A stretch of DNA of 64,000 nucleotides from Enteractinococcus fodinae (GTDB lineage Bacteria > Actinomycetota > Actinomycetes > Actinomycetales > Micrococcaceae). The stretch lies in assembly GCF_031458395.1 (NCBI RefSeq), contig NZ_JAVDYJ010000001.1:2170001-2234000 (forward strand), in the 5' to 3' direction. Below the pieces are notes generated by a model. The model ran no database searches. It was not told where the DNA came from and saw only the letters and a list, made by a program, of their open reading frames with translations. Of the stretch, positions 17,799 to 29,826 are shown piece by piece. Both the position numbers and the translations under genes were made by a program. Numbering within the stretch: position 1 is the stretch's first letter; each line of letters starts with the position of its first letter.

Positions 17799-19451
17799 GT
17801 GAGCTTAGAGCCATCAGAGTCTTCGGAGGCGTTAGACCGACTGAAGAAGACTCCCTCAACGGCTGATGCTGCTAAATCCGCAAATCCCCCGACGAATAAT
17901 TCCGTCCCCGCGAATGCTCACGATACCGAAACGTCTGCCGAGACCGACTCCGCCTCAGATACTGCTGACGTCTCCGCTGCTAACGGTTCCTCGGAACCCC
18001 GCACAGCCGTAGCGTCCGACGAGGAGAAGCTGACAATTCGTGATCGGTTTAACGCCTGGTTAGACTCGTTCCGCGGGCCCACGCAGGACGACATTGAGCG
18101 CGCGATCGCCAATACCCCTGATCGGCTTCGCGCACGGTGGCAGAAATTGCAGGACGAGCGCCGCGAGGCTCGCGAGGCAGAAGAACGTGCACGCCAGCTG
18201 GCGCTCGAGGTAGAAGAAGCCAAACGTGCGCTGGAATCTCAGTGGGAACGCGAAACCGAGAAAATGGCGGAGCTGGAACGTCAGCAAGCTGCTGAAGCTC
18301 GTCGTCGACAGCAAGAACGTGAAACCGAAGCTTTGCTCCAGGCCGCTCGTGAAGTCGAGTCCGATGACGTCCCGGCCCCAGAAAATCGTCCAATGATGCA
18401 GCGTGAGGGTGAATATCTCAGCGATGAAGAGCTGCTAGAGCTGGCACGAGTGAAGCTTCCGGAGTGGCAGCGGCTCGAGCGGCTCGTCAATAAAGCCCGC
18501 TTTATCGAGGCGCAGACACCACCCCCACCACCGGGTGAAGAAGCGGTCACTGAGGGTGCTGAGGATGAGGTCATTCTGCCGTTCCGCAAACCGGTGACGG
18601 ATGATCCTGATCCCAAGCAACTGGATGGTTTCCGAAGGATTGTGTTGAGCGCCAGTTGGGTACTTTTCGTCCTCGTGGGGCTCTTCGCTCTGGGGTGGAT
18701 GGGTCCGTGGCCGTCAGTCCTTGATGCTCAAGATGGGTTGTACACCGGAGCGACGTCTTTAATGTCGATGGCGGCTTGGCATGTTGTGGCCTGGCCATTG
18801 CTCTGGCTTTTGATGCTGGTGTATATGCTGTATCAATGGTCACCGTCGCAGTACTCAGCTGTGCGAAATAGGACAACGGCTTGGTATGTCCTCAATGCAA
18901 TGTTGTTGGCCTCCGGAACGTTACTGTTGGTGCACTTTCAAGATTGGGGACTTGAAGTCCTCACATCAGCCGGTGCTTTTGTGCTGCTTGCACGCGCGAT
19001 CCGAAATCTGAATGAGTATACGGAACGCACTGTTCGGGAGCGTTACTTGGTGGATCTTCCCATCGGTGTATTTACCGGTTGGATGCTCATTTTCACTATG
19101 ACAACGATCTTCACCACCATGGCGTCCTGGAATGTGTCTGATCTGCTGTTCATTCCAGAAATTGTTTGGGCCGTAGCGGCCATGCTGGTGTTACTGGTGA
19201 TCTTGTCGCAGCTGACATTGACTGGACGGGGCCGAATCTCCATCGCGGCTGGTTTCGCGTTTGGTGCGGCAGCAATTATCGGCTCCAGGCTGTTCGGGGA
19301 GAACGAATCGATTTTCTTAACGGTGGTCACGGTACTGGGACTATTTATTGTCTTCGCCGCCACAGAGAACCGACGCTATCAAATCGCTTCTGCTGAAAAG
19401 AGCGTCATGGATCATCTTGTCTACCTCGATGACATAGAAGATCCGTCTTAG
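17799..19451 (+). CDS. Coiled-coil protein with C-terminal multi-spanning membrane domain
   Basis: The 550-residue protein has three parts. Residues 1-75 are disordered and Ser/Thr/Ala-rich. Residues ~100-190 are a charged heptad-like coiled coil (ERAIANTPDRLRARWQKLQDE, then many E-R-A-R/E-E-A-K repeats). Residues ~285-530 hold about eight hydrophobic helices. The segment LPIGVFTGWMLIFTMTTIF resembles the conserved core of bacterial tryptophan-rich (TspO-like) membrane proteins, but this is a weak resemblance. The GTG at 17799 is chosen because GGGAGGAG ends 5-6 nt before it. Function unknown. Confidence 0.75.
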   Translation: MSLEPSESSEALDRLKKTPSTADAAKSANPPTNNSVPANAHDTETSAETDSASDTADVSAANGSSEPRTAVASDEEKLTIRDRFNAWLDSFRGPTQDDIERAIANTPDRLRARWQKLQDERREAREAEERARQLALEVEEAKRALESQWERETEKMAELERQQAAEARRRQQERETEALLQAAREVESDDVPAPENRPMMQREGEYLSDEELLELARVKLPEWQRLERLVNKARFIEAQTPPPPPGEEAVTEGAEDEVILPFRKPVTDDPDPKQLDGFRRIVLSASWVLFVLVGLFALGWMGPWPSVLDAQDGLYTGATSLMSMAAWHVVAWPLLWLLMLVYMLYQWSPSQYSAVRNRTTAWYVLNAMLLASGTLLLVHFQDWGLEVLTSAGAFVLLARAIRNLNEYTERTVRERYLVDLPIGVFTGWMLIFTMTTIFTTMASWNVSDLLFIPEIVWAVAAMLVLLVILSQLTLTGRGRISIAAGFAFGAAAIIGSRLFGENESIFLTVVTVLGLFIVFAATENRRYQIASAEKSVMDHLVYLDDIEDPS

Positions 19452-19464
19452 CTTTTCCGCTTAT

Positions 19465-21396
19465 CTAGAGCGCCCAGTAGAGGTTTCGCAGTAAGGGTTG
19501 GGTGGGGTCGAGCCAGGGTGCTGGTTGGAAGAACGTGGCCCCGTGGTGTTTACGAATCTTCCATTTCCCGTTATGCACGGCCCCGTGATGGTGAGCGCAC
19601 AGGGTGATGGCGTTGTCGACGTTGGTGGTGCCGTTGTTGAGCCATTCGGTGATGTGGTGGATTTGGCAATACACGGCCGGGACGGTGCATCCGGGGGCTT
19701 GGCAGCCACGATCCCGGGCCAGGATCGCACGGCGTTGAGTCGGGGTGAAGAGTCGGTGGGCCCGGTATTGGGCTAAGACGTCGTGGTCGCCATTCCAGAT
19801 TTGACCCACGAGTTTGCTGTCACAAGCTAAGGGTGCGGCATCATGTGGGCGGATGGAACCGATGTTCACGGCCTCGGACATGAACTGGGTCCAGGATGGT
19901 GGGCTGTGGCCTCGGGTGTGATCGGGATTCAGACACACCGGTTGATCGTCGGGATTCGGAACTGTGATGCTCGGGGGTAGCACCCCGGCAGCTTCGGGTG
20001 GTCGTCGCACCGCCTCCGGCAGAGCCCCGACCCCGAGGGTTTCGTAGGCGGTCTGGATGTCTTGGACGATCATCAACTGCGCTGACGCGCCGTGGGCTTT
20101 TTTGGCGCCGAGGTCTTTGGGATCCATCGTCAGCAGGTTTTGAAACATGCCGATCAGGATGGCTGCGGCACGTTGGCCGGTGGTCAACGGGTCGATTTCC
20201 GCAGTTGCTTGAGCTGACCTTGTGTTGCCGTCGGGGTCTTCAGCAGTAGCATCCGGGTCCGGGGCAGATTTCAGGTCATCAAGGTCGTTGTAGGCATCCG
20301 CCGGTTCAGGTTCTTCCTGATCGTCGGTGGCCAGCAGGTCGAACACTTCTTGGGGGATCTCCACCGGGGTGCCATTGTAGTTCAGTTGATGGAGGATCCA
20401 ATTTTTGAACGTCGCATACACCGCTGGGGTGGCATGCATACTAATTTTGCCGGACCCATCGGCTAAGTTCTGGGTGCGGATGGCGTTGTCGGGTTGTTTG
20501 CGAATCGCATCGGCCACCAGCGGCCCGTCGGGGTCGATCGCGTGGGCGATTTTGTTGGCCCACCGAGACTTGGCTTCAGAGAGTTCATCTGGGGTGAGAG
20601 CTTCGGCGGCATCGACCAACGCCTCTTCAAAGGCCAGCAAGATTTCGCGTTTGACCTCTGGGAGGGCCTTGGTTTTATGCACGTATTTCGTGAGATCTTT
20701 GTCCATGCTAATAATCCGGTCGAGATTTTCGCCGGAGATCCGCCCGGCAGCATAAGATTTCGCGACCTTCACCAGGTTGGGGTGATAAGCCGCCAAGGAC
20801 GGGTCCATACCTGGAGCCCAGGTGACATACGGGACCCGGTCATGAATCTTTTTGGTCTGAGCAGTGGAAAGCTTTAGCACTTCGCGGAAGTAGATTGAAG
20901 TGTTCCGGTAACCTTTGACCCCCTCAGGGGTACCCAGCATCACTGCTTGATCACTCATCGCCGGTTCCAAATGAGCGGCGAAATGCGTCAGGAGTGCATC
21001 GGTGGCCCGCTGCTGGTGACGCAACATGTGGGCTATGCCTGGCAGCGAATCATAATAATTTTCCGGTGGGACTGGGATGGAACGAGCCTGTTCCGCAGCT
21101 CCACTCGGCGCGTCGTGCGGCTCCGCTGCGCCGGCGGCTTGTCCAGCGTCATCCTCCGTCACCGCAGGTGGGGCCGCACTGGGCTTAAACCCGGTCCAGT
21201 CCTCCCCAGAGGCCGTCACAAACCGGGCGAACTCACCAGCTGCCGCAGGGTCGGCCATCCGTTTGACGGCCACGTTGGCAAAAAACGCTGCAGCATACGC
21301 CGCTTCTCCCACACTCATCTCATCAGCAGCAGAAGGATCAAACGCCGGCGACGACACCGGAGACCCGATATTAGGCAAAATTTGAGTGGTATCCAT
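19465..21396 (-). CDS. DUF222 / HNH endonuclease domain protein
   Basis: This is a member of the multicopy actinobacterial DUF222-HNH family (the mycobacterial 13E12 repeat type). The 643-residue protein has the DUF222 helical region (residues ~110-330, with a Pro/Asp/Glu-rich linker at ~370-400) and a C-terminal HNH nuclease. Visible residues are RAILARDRGCQAPGCTVP, then QIHHITEW, NAITLCAHHHGAVHNGKW: two CxxC-like zinc cysteines and the H-N-H core are intact. GAAAGGA precedes the ATG. The family often varies in number between strains; whether it acts as a mobile or defence nuclease is unknown. Confidence 0.9.
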   Translation of the reverse strand: MDTTQILPNIGSPVSSPAFDPSAADEMSVGEAAYAAAFFANVAVKRMADPAAAGEFARFVTASGEDWTGFKPSAAPPAVTEDDAGQAAGAAEPHDAPSGAAEQARSIPVPPENYYDSLPGIAHMLRHQQRATDALLTHFAAHLEPAMSDQAVMLGTPEGVKGYRNTSIYFREVLKLSTAQTKKIHDRVPYVTWAPGMDPSLAAYHPNLVKVAKSYAAGRISGENLDRIISMDKDLTKYVHKTKALPEVKREILLAFEEALVDAAEALTPDELSEAKSRWANKIAHAIDPDGPLVADAIRKQPDNAIRTQNLADGSGKISMHATPAVYATFKNWILHQLNYNGTPVEIPQEVFDLLATDDQEEPEPADAYNDLDDLKSAPDPDATAEDPDGNTRSAQATAEIDPLTTGQRAAAILIGMFQNLLTMDPKDLGAKKAHGASAQLMIVQDIQTAYETLGVGALPEAVRRPPEAAGVLPPSITVPNPDDQPVCLNPDHTRGHSPPSWTQFMSEAVNIGSIRPHDAAPLACDSKLVGQIWNGDHDVLAQYRAHRLFTPTQRRAILARDRGCQAPGCTVPAVYCQIHHITEWLNNGTTNVDNAITLCAHHHGAVHNGKWKIRKHHGATFFQPAPWLDPTQPLLRNLYWAL

Positions 21397-21800
21397 CAGC
21401 GCGTCCTTTCAGAAGAGCGGCATGAGCATACGAAAGGGGGATGAAAATCTGGAGTCAGCGTCGGAGAAAGGGGGTTGAGGTATGTCTCTATTCTACCGTC
21501 AGACTGTGACGTACGCAATAGTTTTAACTACTTTTATGCGTATCTATTGTCTTGTATAGCGGTATATACCATACGGGTAGGACACGATAAGGATGTTTTG
21601 TCGGTTTTGTGGATAACTTGAGAAGGTCCAGAACTTTTCCACACACGCCCACGACACGGTTGCGCACCCGCTGTGAATGGCATATCAGCATGCATCTCGC
21701 GGATTACGACCCGAACGCCTGACCCGACTGGGCCGTGAGAAAAACCCGCCCCGAGTAACACAAGGCGAGGCAAAGGACGAACTTGTCCAGCGTTGATGTC
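21397..21800. other. AT-rich spacer with two DnaA-box-like sites
   Basis: No gene is seen in these 404 bases. The part at 21480-21625 is clearly more AT-rich than its surroundings and should hold the promoter of the DUF222 gene. TGTGGATAA (21608-21616, the reverse of TTATCCACA) is a perfect DnaA box; TTTTCCACA (21635-21643) is a near match on the other strand. With no dnaA, dnaN or further boxes, this is not an origin. Confidence 0.4.
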
Positions 21801-22091
21801 CTAGGAGAGCGTCATCCATCGGCCGCCGCGACGCAGCAACAACCGCTGCGCGCCGGTCGTGGCTACACGTGACACGGCATGCTTCATCGCATCGGCGACG
21901 AAGCGGGCATCACCGTCGTCGTCGAGGTGGAACCGCACGACAATCTGAGGCACACCGGCAAGAATTTGAATGTCAGTGTGTTCGACGGTGGCGATGGATG
22001 ACACAGCGGCCACGGCGGAATCCATGACGGACTCGGGACCGTTGCCGGGGTGCACATCTCCGATGGGAAGTATCGCGCGGTAGGAAGGCAT
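21801..22091 (-). CDS. Small conserved-looking hypothetical protein (96 aa)
   Basis: A 96-residue protein begins MPSYRAILPIGDVHPGN and ends RLLLRRGGRWMTLS. It has an alternating strand/helix pattern (VEHTDIQILAGVPQIVVRFHLDDDGDARFVADAMKHAVSRV). I do not recognise a named domain. The start at 22091 is preferred because TACAAT is exactly 7 nt upstream, the leaderless pattern seen in neighbours; an ATG 9 bp further up lacks any signal. It is divergent from the DUF4916 gene. Confidence 0.65.
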   Translation of the reverse strand: MPSYRAILPIGDVHPGNGPESVMDSAVAAVSSIATVEHTDIQILAGVPQIVVRFHLDDDGDARFVADAMKHAVSRVATTGAQRLLLRRGGRWMTLS

Positions 22092-22228
22092 AGGTTTCAT
22101 TGTAGTAAGCGTCAGAACCTGCGTGACGAAACACAGGCCCAGCCAGACTTGACCGATCCCACCGTGCACGCCGCAACTGTGACGTAGCCCAACCGGATCC
22201 GACCCCAGGTCACTGTAGAGTGGTGGCC

Positions 22229-22768
22229 ATGACAGTTCGAACTCCTGACCCGGATCCCGGGTGGCTCTCTGAAACTGAACTGGCAACGGCGCGCGAGCGG
22301 TTGCCGATGGTCTACGTTGAAGCACTCCCCGTCCGGCTTGATGATTACGGCCGTGTTGTGGAAGTGGGACTGCTCTATCGGGCGGATGAATCGGGCCACT
22401 TCCGGTATTCTTTTGTGTCCGGGCGCGTCCGCTATATGCGGTCCATCCGGGACACACTGATGACCCACCTGGAAAAGGACCTGGGGCCGTTGGCGATGCC
22501 GCAACTGCCGATCAGTCTGACACCCTTTACGGTGGCAGAATACTTCCCGTATGCTTCAAGTTCCGGGCTGACCGACGACCGGCAACACGCCGTGGCACTG
22601 TGCTACGTGGTCCCGGTCCGTGGCGACACCCAACCCCGTCAGGATGCGCTCCAGGTAGCCTGGGTTACCCCAGACGAAGCCCTGTCTGCCAAGATCCAGT
22701 CAGAGTTTGAAGGCGGCCGCGGCAAACTTGTGACCCAAGCGATGGCTTGGGCCAACTGGGGTCTCTAA
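22229..22768 (+). CDS. DUF4916 (Nudix-like) protein
   Basis: The 179-residue protein matches the actinobacterial DUF4916 family, which has a Nudix-like fold: MTVRTPDPDPGWLSETELATARERLPMVYVEALPVR, then LMTHLEKDLGPLAMPQLP and FTVAEYFPYA, and QDALQVAWVTPDEAL near the end. The classical Nudix box GX5EX7REUXEEXGU is not present, so hydrolase activity should not be assumed. TAGAGT lies 7 nt before the ATG, with no Shine-Dalgarno site. Confidence 0.82.
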   Translation: MTVRTPDPDPGWLSETELATARERLPMVYVEALPVRLDDYGRVVEVGLLYRADESGHFRYSFVSGRVRYMRSIRDTLMTHLEKDLGPLAMPQLPISLTPFTVAEYFPYASSSGLTDDRQHAVALCYVVPVRGDTQPRQDALQVAWVTPDEALSAKIQSEFEGGRGKLVTQAMAWANWGL

Positions 22769-22787
22769 GCTGGCACAGGAGGTAACA

Positions 22788-23106
22788 ATGACACGTATTG
22801 ATATTGGCGCTACAGAAGATTTCCCTCTCGAAGAGGGCGTCTATATTGGCCACGATGTGACCGGTGGCGAACCGATCGCGGTGTTTCGCACCGATGACGG
22901 CATCTACGCACTCAATGATCGCTGCACGCACGGCAACTACTCGCTATCAGAAGGCTGGGTTGAAGACGGCGCCGTCGAGTGCCCGAAACACGCCTCGGCG
23001 TTCTGTTTGGCCAACGGAAAAGTGCTGAATCTGCCGGCCACCGAGGACGCACCGACCCACACGGTAGAAATCGTGGACGGACGCGTACTGCTCACGCCAC
23101 AATTCG

Positions 23107-23114
<8 letters not shown>
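22788..23114 (+). CDS. Rieske [2Fe-2S] ferredoxin
   Basis: The 108-residue protein is a Rieske-type ferredoxin of the dioxygenase electron-transfer kind. The cluster ligands are CTH (CTHGNYSLSEGWVEDG) and CPKH (VECPKHASAFCLANG). A good AGGAGG ribosome site precedes it. It overlaps the next gene, a flavoprotein reductase, by 8 bp, so the two form an electron-transfer pair. No terminal oxygenase gene is in this window, so the acceptor is unknown. Confidence 0.93.
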
Positions 23115-25507
<2,393 letters not shown>

Positions 25508-25701
25508 TCTGCGATGGGCACCGCGCGGACCCACTGCGTGAGATGAAGGTTTCGATGAGCTGACGTCTGGCGCGACTCGCTGATGACGTTGGTCTCAATG
25601 AGACACATCAATGGGACATCAGAACCCCGGGTTCCTGGGCACGAAATCCATTCGTGGGTATGGGGGTGGCAACTGCCGCTTCAAGCGCCTCAGGCCACGA
25701 G

Positions 25702-26943
25702 TTAACTTCCCACCGTATATTTCCGCTCCGGAGCGACCCCGTTGACCAGGTAGTCGCCAAGGATCCGGGCCCGGTAGATCAACGGGTTGTGGCTAGCCAG
25801 CACCCGAGCGTTGCGCCAATGCCGGTCGAAGGCCCGCGACTGTGACACCGCAGACGCTCCACCTACTTCAAAAATCTTGGTCGCGATCTCGAGCACAATC
25901 GGCGCGATGACCTGCTGGGCCTGATACACCTGCGTATACAGCGCATCGACCTCAGGTTCGGGCAGTTGTTCCCCGCGGGCATCGGCTGCAAAATGTTTAG
26001 CTAACACCGGTGGGATGGCCCGGAAAATGGTTTCGACTCCGGCAACCTGCGAGCTGAGTTCTCCTATGAGTTGCAGAACTTGCGGGTCGGCCTGGACCGT
26101 GTCGGCGGCACCGTGGCTAAAGGTCCGAGTTCGCGACTGGACGTATGCCACCCCATCACGCAGGACGCCTTTGGCGATGCCCACCAGCGTTGCCAAATGC
26201 ACCGTCTGCCAGGTCGCTTGACCAAAGGCGGTGCGCTCACCGGAATCGAGACCGTGCCCGGGCGGGAAGATCTCTGCTTCGTCGACGACCACATTGGTGA
26301 AGATCGTGGTGCCGGATGCTGTGAGTCGCTGACCGAACCCGTCCCAGTCATCAATAATTTCAACCCCGGGCGCGTTGGCGGGGACGGTGACGGAAACGGG
26401 TTCTTCATCGTCGCCGGTTGCAGCGACCATAATCCAGTCGGCATACCCCGTGCCAGTGGAGTAGAACTTGGTCCCATTGAGCTTCCACTTGCTGTTGATA
26501 CGACTAAGCCGCGTGCCGTTTTGTCCGTGCGTATTGCCGCGTTCGGTAATGGCATTCCCGGCAATCGCACCATGGCCAAACCGGGTCAGCCAACGATCTT
26601 GGAAGTCAGCTTGATCTGCGGTGCGGGATAACACATCTTCGACAAATCCCCAGTGCGCTCGCAACGCCTGGGCAAGATTCGAATCAGCCGCGGCGAGCGC
26701 GACGAAAAACTCATAGGCCTGCGGTAACGACAGCCCGTAGCCACCATACTCGGTGGGGACACGCAGCCGGGTAAAGCCAGCGTCGCGGAGTTGCTCGATC
26801 GGGGTCTTGTCGATGCCACCGGCGGCATCCCGGGCCGGTGCGGTGGCTGCGATGTCGTCGAATACCGGCTGTAGTTGCTCCCACAGCTGGGCAACGATGG
26901 TGTTATCGGCAGTGTCAGGAACGGGTACAAAGGTCTGCGTCAT
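25702..26943 (-). CDS. Acyl-CoA-dehydrogenase-fold flavoenzyme, SfnB/DszC-like
   Basis: The 413-residue protein has the acyl-CoA dehydrogenase fold: N-terminal helical domain with GFTRLRVPTEYGGYGLSLPQ, a middle beta domain (KFYSTGTGYADWIMVAA), and the C-terminal segment AFDRHWRNARVLASHNPLIYRARILGDYLVNG. That C-terminal pattern is typical of SfnB/DszC-type flavin-dependent monooxygenases used in organosulfur breakdown, not of beta-oxidation enzymes; no catalytic Glu motif of the latter is evident. GAGGAG precedes the ATG. The substrate is unknown. Confidence 0.82.
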   Translation of the reverse strand: MTQTFVPVPDTADNTIVAQLWEQLQPVFDDIAATAPARDAAGGIDKTPIEQLRDAGFTRLRVPTEYGGYGLSLPQAYEFFVALAAADSNLAQALRAHWGFVEDVLSRTADQADFQDRWLTRFGHGAIAGNAITERGNTHGQNGTRLSRINSKWKLNGTKFYSTGTGYADWIMVAATGDDEEPVSVTVPANAPGVEIIDDWDGFGQRLTASGTTIFTNVVVDEAEIFPPGHGLDSGERTAFGQATWQTVHLATLVGIAKGVLRDGVAYVQSRTRTFSHGAADTVQADPQVLQLIGELSSQVAGVETIFRAIPPVLAKHFAADARGEQLPEPEVDALYTQVYQAQQVIAPIVLEIATKIFEVGGASAVSQSRAFDRHWRNARVLASHNPLIYRARILGDYLVNGVAPERKYTVGS

Positions 26944-27170
26944 GCCAGACTCCTCAAAAGATTTCGTGGCGTCGGCAGATCACTCGCGCACGGCGCCATA
27001 CTTGCTAAGAACGATTGAACTTAGCCGAATCATCACCTGGAGCACCCCGCTACGGCGAGAGGGTTGCTGACTGACCTGCCAGGGCGTTTATGGTCAGCAC
27101 TCGTGATTCTGTTGCACTATCTAACCAGGTTTTCGATAACCCGCCAAGGTGTCGTGCAACACTGCGTCAT

Positions 27171-27872
27171 TTAGGCTTCGGCGACGCTGCCATAGTGCGG
27201 TTCGGCCGTCTTGATCTTGCCGATGGTCCACATGGTGACTGGGGCGAGTATCAGTTCGACGGCGGTTTTCCATATCCATCCGACCAGCACAAACATCACG
27301 TACTGGCCGAGGGTTTCAATGCCGATGACGGTGGCGGCGATCGCTGAGAACGCGATGGTGTCCAGCAGTTCTCCGACCAGGGTTGAGACCGCGATGCGTC
27401 CAAACAGGTATCGTTCTCCACTGCGGCGCTTCATCGCGACCATGATCCAAGCGTTGGTCAGCTGTCCGGCTGCAAAGCCCACCAGGGACGCCAACACAAT
27501 CAGCGGTACGGGGCCCAAGGTTCTGGCCAGTGCCTCTTGGCCGTCGTAGAACTCTGCCGGCGGCAAGATGATGATGATCCAGTAGGTCAACGAGGCGAAT
27601 GCCGAGATCAAGAAGGTCGTGAAGATGACCCGTCGGGAGGCTTTGAAACCGTAGACTTCGGAGATAATGTCACCGACGATGTAGGCCACCGGGAACAGGA
27701 AGAACCCGCCATCGGTGAGGATTGGCCCGAATTGCACCCCTTTGGCGCCGCCGATATTCGACAGGATGAAGACCACGGCCATGATGGCAAACAGCACCGG
27801 ATAGATATGGGAACCCACCGGGGCAAAGTTCCCCCGGCTCGTCTCACTGGTTACATGCGGGTTTTCGGTCAC
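27171..27872 (-). CDS. Queuosine-precursor transporter, YhhQ/VUT family
   Basis: The 233-residue membrane protein has about six to seven helices and the YhhQ-family pattern: FAIMAVVFILSNIGGAKGV, GGFFLFPVAYIVGDIISEVYGFKASRRVI, and GRIAVSTLVGELLDTIAFSAIA. YhhQ proteins import queuosine precursors (preQ0, preQ1 or queuine). With tgt nearby, this supports Q-tRNA made by salvage. The GTG start at 27872 has AAAGGA upstream. No preQ1 riboswitch is recognisable in the leader. Confidence 0.88.
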   Translation of the reverse strand: MTENPHVTSETSRGNFAPVGSHIYPVLFAIMAVVFILSNIGGAKGVQFGPILTDGGFFLFPVAYIVGDIISEVYGFKASRRVIFTTFLISAFASLTYWIIIILPPAEFYDGQEALARTLGPVPLIVLASLVGFAAGQLTNAWIMVAMKRRSGERYLFGRIAVSTLVGELLDTIAFSAIAATVIGIETLGQYVMFVLVGWIWKTAVELILAPVTMWTIGKIKTAEPHYGSVAEA

Positions 27873-27980
27873 GAAGCGTCCTTTGCAAAACGTTGTATCG
27901 CGACGGTGTCACGGCCTCTACGACCCCGTTCACAGCTGCTGCCCCAGCTGGCGTTCATTGAAGTCCAGAAGATATTGTAA

Positions 27981-29219
27981 TCAAACCTTGCCGTAGCTTT
28001 TGAATGGGTCCACCCCGCGCGGCACAAACACCAGCGTGGTCAGGATCCCGATGGCCGAGGCGGTCACGGTCATCGCCCACGACATCTGCCAGGTGCCAGC
28101 CGCCGCGGCGATGGCTGACAGAATAATGGGCCCGATGAAGTTTGCCAGATTGAACATCTGAGTAATCAACCCGATGACGGCTGAGGCCGAGCCGCCAGGA
28201 GGGGCGATATCGACGGCCTGCCGAGTGACGGTCGTGGGGACCAAGGCTCCGGCAAACGAGAAGATGCCGGCGGCCAGCAGCGCCCAGGACACGGTCCCGG
28301 GAACCTGCGACCAGTCGGGGGCAAAGACCAGCGTGGACATGATCGCCATCGTGCCCAGCCCGATGAGAAGTAATCGACGTGGCGGGTGGCCACGCTGCAA
28401 CAGGACGCCGGTCAAAATGTTCGCTAGGCCGTTGAGGCCACCGACCACAGCGGTTGCCAGCCCCACCACGATGGCAACATCCAGACCCGTTTCGATGTCT
28501 GCGGCCGAGAAGATGGTGGGCAAGAAACTCAGCACCGCACCCCACTGCAAAGTGTAGGAGGAAAATATCAGTCCCAACGCCCAGGGCAACGGAGTCTTGA
28601 TCGAAGCGCCGATCAGCCGGGCGATAGCTTTCAGATGCACCACTCCCGGTGGGTCGGCCGGTACCCGTGCGGCGACCACCGGCATGAACGCTAAGGTTCC
28701 GACACCCATCATCAGCCACCACATGTTCCACGAGACCGGGGTCGCGTTGAGCAGCACGGCCGATATGCCAACACCCAAAAAGAGCGCCACACCTTGAAAC
28801 GCACCCCACCACCCCATCGCGCCGTTGACTTTTTCGGGCGGCGCAAGTGCGCGCACCATGCCCGGGGCGACGACCGTAATGAGAATAAAACCGATGCCTT
28901 CGATGGCACGGGTGGTCATCAACCACCCGGTATTCGGGGCAAACGCACCGATCAAGGAGGCAAGACCGGCACAGCCCATCCCCACCAATAGGGTGTTTTT
29001 GGTGCCGAGCCGTTCAGCTACCACCGAAGCGGCTAATCCACCGAGCCCACCGGCTATTTGGACGACCCCGACCAGTGCGCCGGCGGCCACGAGGTTGATG
29101 CCCAGATCAGCCCGGATATAGTCCAGCGCAGCCGGTAGCTTCCAGATATGCATGGCCGCAAGAATGCCCGTGATGACCACCACGGTCCACGCCCGTGTCC
29201 CCGATCCAGTTGTTGCCAT
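27981..29219 (-). CDS. MFS transporter
   Basis: The 412-residue protein has twelve predicted helices of the major facilitator superfamily. Landmarks are GALVGVVQIAGGLGGLAASVVAERLGTKNTLLVG (motif A region), the TRAIEGIGFILITVVAPGMVRALAPPEK loop, and a second half starting near LKAIARLIGASIKTPLPWALGL. The ATG at 29219 is preferred because the longer frame adds a non-conserved leader; TAGGCT lies 8 nt before it. The substrate is not predictable. It is divergent from a small membrane protein gene. Confidence 0.85.
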   Translation of the reverse strand: MATTGSGTRAWTVVVITGILAAMHIWKLPAALDYIRADLGINLVAAGALVGVVQIAGGLGGLAASVVAERLGTKNTLLVGMGCAGLASLIGAFAPNTGWLMTTRAIEGIGFILITVVAPGMVRALAPPEKVNGAMGWWGAFQGVALFLGVGISAVLLNATPVSWNMWWLMMGVGTLAFMPVVAARVPADPPGVVHLKAIARLIGASIKTPLPWALGLIFSSYTLQWGAVLSFLPTIFSAADIETGLDVAIVVGLATAVVGGLNGLANILTGVLLQRGHPPRRLLLIGLGTMAIMSTLVFAPDWSQVPGTVSWALLAAGIFSFAGALVPTTVTRQAVDIAPPGGSASAVIGLITQMFNLANFIGPIILSAIAAAAGTWQMSWAMTVTASAIGILTTLVFVPRGVDPFKSYGKV

Positions 29220-29304
29220 AACCACACAGCCTACTCGGGGCGTCAGAATAACCACTACAATGGCAGATTGAGTACCGTTGCTTCCCCTTCGATAAAGGCA
29301 CATC

Positions 29305-29787
29305 GTGACCACACCCGTTCCAGAGAAATATGATTCGGCGCCTAAACGCCGGAAAAGTTCCGAACCGAGAGCTCGCTTGTCGATGTCGATCTATGGGTTC
29401 TTGTTGGCGTGGCTGGTGCCCAATATCGTGATGGCCGGCCTCGTGGTGATTCTGAACCTTCTGCCGCTGTCAGATACCGTCGGGGATCTCACCCCGCTGC
29501 TGACGCTGGTGGGCTTGGCCGGACTGGTCCTTGGCCTGCCGTTAGCACTGTTTGCCAACTGGTTGCTGCGGTATCAGCTCAACCAGTCCGTGCATATTTT
29601 GGCTTACGCTTTGATCGGCATGCTCTACGGCTTGACGGTCCTGACCGCTGGCGGCGAGGGCCTGTTACCCCTGCTGATTCCATTAGTGGGTTTCCCTGCC
29701 GCGATCTTGATGGCGCTGGGCCGCTGGTCAGCCAGTGCCTTCACGCACGTGGTCGAACCCGAGCAGACCACCGCACCACAGGCCTAA
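29305..29787 (+). CDS. Small four-helix membrane protein
   Basis: The 160-residue protein has a basic N-terminus (APKRRKSSEPRARLS) followed by four hydrophobic segments (about residues 27-50, 62-85, 93-113 and 117-138). No known domain is recognised. The GTG start has AAAGG about 8 nt upstream. It lies between the divergent MFS gene and pdxK; its role is unknown. Confidence 0.7.
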   Translation: MTTPVPEKYDSAPKRRKSSEPRARLSMSIYGFLLAWLVPNIVMAGLVVILNLLPLSDTVGDLTPLLTLVGLAGLVLGLPLALFANWLLRYQLNQSVHILAYALIGMLYGLTVLTAGGEGLLPLLIPLVGFPAAILMALGRWSASAFTHVVEPEQTTAPQA

Positions 29788-29826
29788 ATACCGCGCCGTT
29801 ATCTGAGCGCATAAAACACCACACAT

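Noticed and set aside
21480-21643. Chromosomal replication origin
   Set aside because: Only two DnaA-like boxes and none of dnaA, dnaN, gyrB or rpmH; the gene content is not that of an origin.
27873-27980. preQ1 riboswitch before the YhhQ-type gene
   Set aside because: No preQ1-type pseudoknot or conserved core could be seen, and a normal ribosome site is present.
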